DNA from: Kiloniellales bacterium
Lineage (GTDB): Bacteria > Pseudomonadota > Alphaproteobacteria > Kiloniellales > JAKSDN01
Direction of reading: 5' to 3'
DNA: 11,573 nt
Assembly: GCA_022360075.1 (NCBI GenBank)
Contig: JAKSDN010000619.1
Span: 1-11,573, forward strand
Below, in pieces: positions 6,743 through 11,573 of this stretch. The notes beneath the pieces were generated by a model, which searched no databases, was not told the DNA's origin, and was given only the letters and a program-made list of their open reading frames with translations. The translations under genes and the position numbers were made by a program. Within the stretch, counting starts at the first letter, position 1; each line of letters starts with the position of its first letter.

Positions 6743-6979
6743 TTACGGCAGCCTTCCCTCTTCCGTCAGTCGCGACAGCCCCAACGGCGTGGCCCTCACG
6801 ATCGTACCGACGCCTTCCTCTTGCACAGGGACAACAAAGCCCTGCTCGAGCGCGTCCTCCCAGATCGTGAGCCTTGGGCATGAGGTGCGCCAAGCCTCCA
6901 TCACCTCCGCATAGCTTCGCGGCTTGGTCGCGACCCATTCAATCAGGTCGAGAACGAGAGCGTTCGTATTCGTAGTCAC
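6743..6979 (-). CDS. Small conserved hypothetical protein
   Basis: A 78-residue soluble protein of unknown function. The visible motif YAEVMEAWRTSCPRLTIWED (23-42) and the C-terminal VRATPLGLSRL (61-71) resemble a short family I recall in Alphaproteobacteria and other bacteria. The pattern of a helical N-terminus, a PRL turn and a 'V-x-T-P-x-G' end suggests a small winged-helix-like fold, but this is inference. The frame reaches a TTG at 7009; GTG at 6979 is preferred because the protein similarity begins about there and a weak GGA lies 9 bases upstream. It has no clear partner: the remnant and tctE lie upstream on the same strand, the palindromic repeat lies downstream. Confidence 0.65.
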   Translation of the reverse strand: MTTNTNALVLDLIEWVATKPRSYAEVMEAWRTSCPRLTIWEDALEQGFVVPVQEEGVGTIVRATPLGLSRLTEEGRLP

Positions 6980-7066
6980 AGCGATTCCGTTCAAACAGAT
7001 CCGAATCAATCCAGCATTGTGCGGCTATCTAACCATAGGTGGATGTCGTCAGCGCAAGCCGATGAT

Positions 7067-7180
7067 TCAATCCTGCAAGACGACGTTGCGGTCGGCGGCG
7101 GCCTCGAGCCCATTCAGTTTCGGCATCGCGCGAACAGGCCGCACGACCTTCCGGTCGTCGTCGAGAACGGCGATGCGCAT
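7067..7180 (-). pseudogene. Probable N-terminal remnant of a D-2-hydroxyacid dehydrogenase gene
   Basis: A 37-codon frame starts 7 bp after the tctE stop codon. It begins MRIAVLDDDRKVV, continues with a KLNG segment and ends NVVLQD before TGA. This resembles the first 35-40 residues of D-isomer-specific 2-hydroxyacid dehydrogenases (MRIA-V/I-LDDYQ...VVR...KL-G...NDHVQD, recalled from memory). The NAD-binding and catalytic domains are absent: the next bases in all three minus-strand frames show no continuing similarity, and 88 bp further on lies the unrelated small gene. The likely history is a gene once cotranscribed with tctDE and later deleted. The alternative is a chance short frame. Confidence 0.38.
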
Positions 7181-7187
7181 GCCTTCT

Positions 7188-8606
7188 CTAACTCACAGAG
7201 GTCGCCTGCAATGCCTCGGAGTCGGCGGAGGCTTCCGGCAGCACGACGCGCACGAGCAGGCCGCCCGATGGCGCCGTGTGAAGCGCCACGTCGCCGCCGT
7301 GGCGTTCAGCGATCTCCTGCACGATCGCCAGTCCCAGGCCGCATCCCCCCTCGGCCTGCTCGGAGAGCCTCACGAAGCGGTCGAAGACGGCCACGTGCTT
7401 CTCCTCGGGGATCCCGGGACCGTCATCCTCGACCTCGAGAACCACTTCGCCCGCGTCCCTAGCATCCGTTCTGACGGATATGCAGGTTCCGTCGGGACAA
7501 TATCTGAGGGCATTGTCGATCAAGTTGGCCAGCATCTCGCGAACGAGCGTCGGATTGCCCTTTACCCAAAGGCCCCGCGTCGGCCCCTCGAATCCCAGAT
7601 CGAATTGCTTGGCAAGCGCCTCCGGCACCCATTCACCGGTCAGTTCAGCCGCGAGCTCGGCAACATCGAACCTCTCCTCGTGCTGTGGCTCGCTGCTGTC
7701 GTGCTGGGCGCGTGCCAGGTTCAGGAGCTGATTGGCAAGGCGTGAGGAATGCTGCGTCGCGCTCAGGATCTTGCCGAGGGATTTCTTGGACTCCTCGCTA
7801 TCGGCTTCCCGCAGCGCCAGCTCCGACTGGGCCTGTAGCGCGGCCAGCGGAGTCCGCAACTGATGCGAGGCATTGGCGATGAACTGCTCCTGGCTGGCTA
7901 TGCTCTCCTTGAGGCGTGCCAATAGCTGGTTGATCGCCGCCACGACGTCGCGGATCTCCTGCGGCATCGGGTGGGTAATCGGACGCAGATCCTCGTAGGA
8001 CCGGCGCCGAATGGCCTCCTGTAGACGCTTCAGCGGGGCCAGGCCCTGGGTGATGCCGATCCAGGCGAAGAACAGGGCGACGCATATGAGCAGGACCAGC
8101 CGCGCGCCCGCGCGTATGACCGATTCCGTGATCACCTGCTGTCGGCCGTGGCGTGTCTGGCTCACCTGGACGGTGACCCAGCCGTTGATGTCTCGTTCGG
8201 CGACAAGAAAAGACAGGACAACGACGCGAACGGGCTCATTGCGATACTCGGCGTTGAAGAAGAGTGGAATGCCGCCTTCGAGGATCTGGTCCTCGGGAAT
8301 CTCCGGAAGGTCGTAGTAGCCGGTGAGAAAGGCGCTGTCTGGCCCCGTCACTTTGTAGAAGATCTCGTCATCCGTGCCTGCTGTCCTCAAATCGAGCGCA
8401 CTCTCGGCCACAAGGTCGCCGCCGGTTGCCACCACCTGTTCAGAGATGCCGAGCGCGAGGCCGACGATGAAGCGGTCATGCAGGGAATCTGCGGTTCCGC
8501 GAGCGCTTATGTAGGCTTCATAGAGGATCGCGGTGGAGAGTAGAACGCCGGGCACGAGGGCCCACGCCAGGAGTCGACGGCGTAGCGATCTTTCGCCCCC
8601 GATCAT
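7188..8606 (-). CDS. tctE: TctE-type sensor histidine kinase
   Basis: A 472-residue inner-membrane kinase that senses a ligand outside the cytoplasm and phosphorylates TctD. Order of parts: membrane segment about 12-31; periplasmic sensor about 35-165 with FYKVTGPDSAFLTGYYDLP (83-101), typical of the TctE-type sensor domain (2CSK_N); second membrane segment about 167-187; HAMP linker (APLKRLQEAI, 190-199); H-box FIANASHQLRTPL with His248; N-box NLIDNALRY (361-369); DDGPGIP (394-400) and GCGLGLAI (421-428) of the ATPase domain. All catalytic residues look intact. Its ATG overlaps the tctD stop (ATGA), so the two are translationally coupled. In known TctDE systems the signal is a tricarboxylate, possibly with the binding protein; the ligand here is inferred from the divergent tctC. 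Confidence 0.93.
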   Translation of the reverse strand: MIGGERSLRRRLLAWALVPGVLLSTAILYEAYISARGTADSLHDRFIVGLALGISEQVVATGGDLVAESALDLRTAGTDDEIFYKVTGPDSAFLTGYYDLPEIPEDQILEGGIPLFFNAEYRNEPVRVVVLSFLVAERDINGWVTVQVSQTRHGRQQVITESVIRAGARLVLLICVALFFAWIGITQGLAPLKRLQEAIRRRSYEDLRPITHPMPQEIRDVVAAINQLLARLKESIASQEQFIANASHQLRTPLAALQAQSELALREADSEESKKSLGKILSATQHSSRLANQLLNLARAQHDSSEPQHEERFDVAELAAELTGEWVPEALAKQFDLGFEGPTRGLWVKGNPTLVREMLANLIDNALRYCPDGTCISVRTDARDAGEVVLEVEDDGPGIPEEKHVAVFDRFVRLSEQAEGGCGLGLAIVQEIAERHGGDVALHTAPSGGLLVRVVLPEASADSEALQATSVS

Positions 8607-9271
8607 TGAGTGTCGAGCAAATAGCCGAGCCCGCGCACGGTCCGTATGGCGACTTGCGGGTGAGAGAGCTTCTTGCGCAAGCGGTGAACGTAGATCTCGA
8701 TCGACGACAGGCTGGCCTCGTCGTCGAAATTGAATATGGACTCCGCGATGTGCTCCTTGCTGACGACCTTGCCGCAGCGGCGTATCAGCACCTCGAGCAA
8801 GCTCCTCTCACGCGGGGTCAGGTCGATATCCTGATCTGCGATACGACAGATCCTGCTCCGCGTATCGAAGCTGACGACACCGTGGGTGATGACGGCCGAC
8901 TTCGCCTCGCCACCGCGGCGCCGCAGCATGGCACGCACCCGGGCCTCCAGCTCTTCCAAGGCGAACGGCTTGGTCAGGTAGTCATCGGCACCCAGGTCAA
9001 GCCCCGCGACACGTTCCTTGATCTCGGTGCGCGCGGTAAGGATCAGGACGGGAGAATCCGAGCCGCGACGACGGAGGTTCCGAAGCACCTCCAGGCCGTC
9101 CAACTTCGGTAGCGTGAGATCCAGAATGATCAGATCGTAGCTCTGCATGGCGAGAACCTGATCGGCACAGTCGCCTTCCTTGAGCACGTCTACCGCATAG
9201 TCCTGCTTTGCCAGCGACCGCGACAACGCATCCGCCAGCGTTTCGTTGTCCTCGACCAATAGCAGCCGCAA
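8603..9271 (-). CDS. tctD: TctD-type OmpR-family response regulator
   Basis: A 222-residue transcription factor activated by phosphorylation. The receiver domain (1-115) has Glu7-Asp8, the phospho-acceptor Asp51, Thr79 and Lys101 (YLTKPF). The OmpR-type winged-helix domain (about 125-220) shows LTPRERSLLEVLIRRCGKVV, IEIYVHRLRKKL and the terminal TVRGLGYLL. The start is an uncommon TTG at 9271, supported by GGGAGGA (9280-9286) placed 8 bases upstream and by the canonical MRLLLVEDN beginning; no in-frame ATG gives a better start. The gene is divergent from tctC, so it very likely binds in the 174-bp gap to activate the transporter genes and perhaps its own operon. Confidence 0.94.
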   Translation of the reverse strand: MRLLLVEDNETLADALSRSLAKQDYAVDVLKEGDCADQVLAMQSYDLIILDLTLPKLDGLEVLRNLRRRGSDSPVLILTARTEIKERVAGLDLGADDYLTKPFALEELEARVRAMLRRRGGEAKSAVITHGVVSFDTRSRICRIADQDIDLTPRERSLLEVLIRRCGKVVSKEHIAESIFNFDDEASLSSIEIYVHRLRKKLSHPQVAIRTVRGLGYLLDTQ

Positions 9272-9445
9272 GACCCCTGTCCTCCCGTCGGTCGCTTCTG
9301 TTGGCGACCCCTGATCCGGTATTTTAGCTCAATCTGCCTTGTGAAAGCTATTTGACAGGTATGCGCGGTAGCGTGACGGCATTGCGAGGGCGATTGTCGC
9401 TCCGCCAAAACCAAGACAGCCCTTGTGGCGAAGGGAGGTAACGTC
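9272..9445. promoter_or_regulatory. Divergent tctD / tctC promoter region
   Basis: A 174-bp gap feeding tctDE leftwards and tctC-tctA rightwards, the expected place for TctD binding. On the plus strand TTGACA (9352-9357) is a perfect -35 hexamer, but nothing close to a -10 consensus stands 16-18 bases on, as expected for an activator-dependent promoter. On the minus strand TAAAAT (9321-9326) is a good -10 box about 50 bases before the tctD TTG, again without a strong -35. A short inverted repeat GGTCGC / GCGACC (9290-9295, 9304-9309) lies in the tctD leader. No clear TctD direct repeats were recognised. Confidence 0.5.
9431..9439 (+). promoter_or_regulatory. Ribosome binding site of tctC
   Basis: AAGGGAGGT, a near-perfect anti-16S match, ends 6 bases before the ATG at 9446. 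It rules out the in-frame GTG at 9425, which lies upstream of it. Confidence 0.85.
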
Positions 9446-10552
9446 ATGAATTCAAGAAGAGTTCTCTTAGACCGACGCATAGCGCTGGCCGCCGTTGGCG
9501 TTGCTGCCCTTGGTCTCCTGGGCCTGACCGGCACACCGGCATTGGCCGTAGACATGTCCGGCAAACGCATCGAATGGATCATTCCCTTCAAGGAAGGCGG
9601 CGGATCCGACACCTGGGCCCGCTTTTACGCGCCTCAGGTCGCAGGCAACCTGCCCGGAAGCCCCGTGATCGCCGTCAAGAACATCCCGGGGGGTGGCTCG
9701 ACGAAGGGTGCGAACCAGTTCCAATCCCGTGCGAAGCCCAACGGCCTGACCATCCTCGGGACGTCCGGCTCGACCCAGTTTCCCTACCTTCTGGGCGATC
9801 GCCGGGTGCGTTACGAATACAAGGACTGGCGGGTCGTCCTTGCGACACCGACGGGTGGCGTCGTCTATGTCAACCCGGACCTCGGCGTGGCATCCGCCGA
9901 CGACATGACCAAGCTGAAGGACGTGGACCTTCGTTACGGCAGCCAGGGCGCCACGTCGCTCGATCTCGTCCCGCTTCTCGCCTTCGAACAGCTCGGTCTC
10001 AACGTCAAGGCGGTGTTCGGAATGAAGGGCCGCGGTGCCGGCCGGCTCGCCTTCGAGCGCGGCGAGACCAACATCGACTACCAGACCTCGTCGGCCTACC
10101 TCAAGAAGGTGACGCCACTGGTCGATGGCGGCAAAGCCGTACCGATCATGAGCTGGGGTGCGCTCGACGAACAGGGAAACCTCGTTCGCGACCCGACCTT
10201 CCCGGATCTGCCTCACTTCGTCGAGGTCTACGAGAAGGTTCACGGCAAGGAACCGTCGGGCGAGTGGTTCGAGGCCTGGAAGGCATTCTTCATCGCCGGA
10301 TTCGCCGCCCAGAAAATGGTCTTCCTGCCGAAGGACACGCCAGACGACGTGCTGCAGGCTTGGCGTGACGCCGCGGCCAAGACCATTGGGGCGCCCGGCT
10401 TCAAGGAGGAGTCGCAGGCTGTGCTCGGCACCTATCCGCAGAAGGTCGGCCCCGATGCGGAGCTGCTGCTGGATACCGCGATCAACGTCGATCCGGATGC
10501 CAAGGAATGGGTGCGGAGCTGGCTCACCGAAACCTACAACGTCAAGTTCTGA
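9446..10552 (+). CDS. tctC: TctC-type extracytoplasmic solute-binding protein (Bug family)
   Basis: A 368-residue periplasmic receptor of a tripartite tricarboxylate transporter; it captures a carboxylic acid and hands it to the TctA/TctB membrane part. An export signal occupies residues 1-34: arginines at 4, 5, 10 and 11, a hydrophobic stretch from 12 to 27, and likely cleavage after ALA (32-34). SRRVLLD at 3-9 resembles a twin-arginine motif. The mature part shows the family pattern: IEWIIPFKEGGGSDTWARF, KNIPGGGSTKGANQF, ILGTSGSTQFPYLLGD, YGSQGATSLDLVP, FLPKDTPDDV. It is somewhat longer than the usual 320 residues, with an extended C-terminus. First gene of the operon with tctA and divergent from tctD. 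Family is certain; the ligand (citrate, tricarballylate or another acid) cannot be read from sequence. Confidence 0.93.
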   Translation: MNSRRVLLDRRIALAAVGVAALGLLGLTGTPALAVDMSGKRIEWIIPFKEGGGSDTWARFYAPQVAGNLPGSPVIAVKNIPGGGSTKGANQFQSRAKPNGLTILGTSGSTQFPYLLGDRRVRYEYKDWRVVLATPTGGVVYVNPDLGVASADDMTKLKDVDLRYGSQGATSLDLVPLLAFEQLGLNVKAVFGMKGRGAGRLAFERGETNIDYQTSSAYLKKVTPLVDGGKAVPIMSWGALDEQGNLVRDPTFPDLPHFVEVYEKVHGKEPSGEWFEAWKAFFIAGFAAQKMVFLPKDTPDDVLQAWRDAAAKTIGAPGFKEESQAVLGTYPQKVGPDAELLLDTAINVDPDAKEWVRSWLTETYNVKF

Positions 10553-10567
10553 CCTGGATCCGTGAAC

Positions 10568-10592
10568 GGGGCGGGTCGCGCGGACCCGCCCC
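10568..10592 (+). promoter_or_regulatory. Perfect GC hairpin between tctC and tctA
   Basis: GGGGCGGGTC (10568-10577), loop GCGCG, GACCCGCCCC (10583-10592): ten uninterrupted pairs, nine of them G-C. No T-run follows, so it is not a standard intrinsic terminator. Placed between a binding-protein gene and a membrane-protein gene, it most likely stabilises the tctC transcript end or lets only part of transcription pass, giving more receptor than transporter. It ends 12 bases before the tctA ribosome site. Confidence 0.7.
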
Positions 10593-10616
10593 GCGCCATT
10601 CACCGGGGAGGGATCG

Positions 10617-11573
10617 ATGCTTGACAGTGCGCTCGTCGCGCTCGGGAACATCGCCAGCGGCGTCCATCTTCTCTATCTGATCGGTGGCGTCTTCCTGGGG
10701 CTTGCGGTTGGGATCTTCCCCGGCCTCGGCGGGATCGTCGGCCTTTCCCTTCTGCTCCCATTTCTCTACGGCATGGATCCCACCTCGGCGCTGGCGATGT
10801 TGATCGGCCTCGTCGTCGTGATCCCCACGTCAGACACCTTCACCTCCGTCTTGATGGGGATACCGGGCTCCAGTGCCTCTCAAGCGACGGTTCTCGACGG
10901 ATTCCCGCTCGCCAAGAAGGGCGAAGCGGCCCGGGCGCTGGGTGCCGCCTTCTCCGCATCGTTGTTCGGCGGCTTGCTCGGCGCCTTGATCCTGACGGTT
11001 TTCGTTCTGGTCGCCCGCCCCGTCATTCTCCTGTTTGGCTCGGCCGAGCTCTTCATGCTGACGGTTCTTGGCCTCAGCATGGTCGGGGTCATGGCCGGCT
11101 CGAGCATTGTGAAGGGTCTGGCGGCCTGTGGCGTGGGCCTGCTGATCGGCGGTATCGGTGGCGCGCCGGCCACCGGCGAATACCGCATGATCTTCGATCT
11201 GGACTACCTCACCGACGGCGTACCGCTCGTCGTGGTCGGCTTGGGCATCTTCGCAATCCCGGAGATCGTCGACCTCCTGCGGCAGAACCGATCGATCGCT
11301 GGCGGGGCGACGCTCGGCAAGGGCTGGCTCGACGGCCTGCGGGACACCATCCGCCACAAATGGCTCTGCGTGCGCTGCGCCGGTATCGGCTCCATGGTCG
11401 GCGCGCTGCCGGGTCTCGGCGGCAGTGTCGTCGACTGGATCGCCTATGGCCACGTCGTGCAGACCTCGAAGGACAAATCGCAGTTCGGCAAGGGCGATAT
11501 CCGCGGGGTCCTGGCGCCGGAGTCCGCCAACAACGCCAAAGAGGGCGGCGGTTTGATCCCGACACTGCTGTTC
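10617..11573 (+). CDS. tctA: TctA-type transporter membrane subunit (3' end outside window)
   Basis: The large inner-membrane subunit of a tripartite tricarboxylate transporter, which moves the acid inward using an ion gradient. 319 residues are visible of a family usually near 500. The ATG follows GGGGAGGGA (10605-10613) by 3 bases. The family signatures are clear: GIFPGLGGIVGLSLLLPFLY (32-51), YGMDPTSALAMLIGL (51-65), GIPGSSASQATVLDGFPLAK (81-100), and in the second half GALPGLGGSVVDWIAYGH (262-279) and APESANNAKEGGGLIPTLLF (300-319). The two PGLGG motifs mark the repeated halves of TctA. Several hydrophobic segments are visible (about 20-50, 58-80, 110-140, 145-180, 202-218). It follows tctC by 64 bp with no tctB between; tctB may lie beyond the window. 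The frame is intact to the last base. Confidence 0.93.
   Translation, partial: MLDSALVALGNIASGVHLLYLIGGVFLGLAVGIFPGLGGIVGLSLLLPFLYGMDPTSALAMLIGLVVVIPTSDTFTSVLMGIPGSSASQATVLDGFPLAKKGEAARALGAAFSASLFGGLLGALILTVFVLVARPVILLFGSAELFMLTVLGLSMVGVMAGSSIVKGLAACGVGLLIGGIGGAPATGEYRMIFDLDYLTDGVPLVVVGLGIFAIPEIVDLLRQNRSIAGGATLGKGWLDGLRDTIRHKWLCVRCAGIGSMVGALPGLGGSVVDWIAYGHVVQTSKDKSQFGKGDIRGVLAPESANNAKEGGGLIPTLLF

Noticed and set aside
9363..9386. Sigma-54 promoter before tctC (GG and GC ten bases apart)
   Set aside because: The -12 part reads ACGGCA rather than TTGCA and the -24 part lacks TGGCAC.
9467..10651. Minus-strand open frame of 394 codons antisense to tctC
   Set aside because: No motif or ribosome site; the plus strand encodes an unmistakable binding protein with signal peptide. 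Same GC-driven effect.

Overview
The window is a GC-rich, densely coded piece of a bacterial chromosome. Its gene families (tripartite tricarboxylate transporter with TctDE, LysR and LacI regulators, DUF1127-like small protein) and a palindromic intergenic repeat of a kind common in Alphaproteobacteria suggest an alphaproteobacterium, perhaps a Rhodospirillales-like lineage. That placement is inference; no rRNA or other marker gene is present.

Layout, left to right. (1) Positions 1-978 (+) hold a LacI-family regulator whose first residues lie outside the window. (2) Positions 1007-6044 (-) hold a same-strand cluster: a LysR-type regulator, then the ATP-grasp subunit and the large CoA-ligase/citrate-synthase-like subunit of a divergent ATP-citrate-lyase-type enzyme. 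The large subunit is about 300 residues longer than the classical two-subunit form, and its citrate-synthase-like active site has an unusual residue pattern. (3) Positions 6045-6157 are an AT-rich divergent control region with inverted repeats, between LysR and a small DUF1127-like gene (6158-6394, +). (4) Positions 6395-7187 are a gene-poor stretch with an 86-bp palindromic repeat, a small conserved hypothetical gene (6743-6979, -) and what looks like the N-terminal remnant of a D-2-hydroxyacid dehydrogenase gene (7067-7180, -). (5) Positions 7188-9271 (-) hold a TctE/TctD two-component system whose genes overlap by four bases. (6) Positions 9446-11573 (+), divergent from tctD, hold a TctC-type binding protein and a TctA-type membrane subunit that runs off the window. 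A perfect 10-bp GC hairpin lies between these two genes, and no tctB separates them.

A coherent reading is uptake and use of a tricarboxylate-like acid. TctD/TctE sense an extracytoplasmic acid and switch on TctC/TctA, the acid is imported, and the ATP-dependent lyase activates it with CoA and splits it into acetyl-CoA (or another acyl-CoA) and a keto acid. Citrate is the default guess. The changed active-site residue in the large subunit, and the broad ligand range of TctC-type receptors, leave room for a citrate analogue. The link between the transporter and the lyase is inferred from proximity only, since they are separated by about 3.4 kb and lie in different transcription units.
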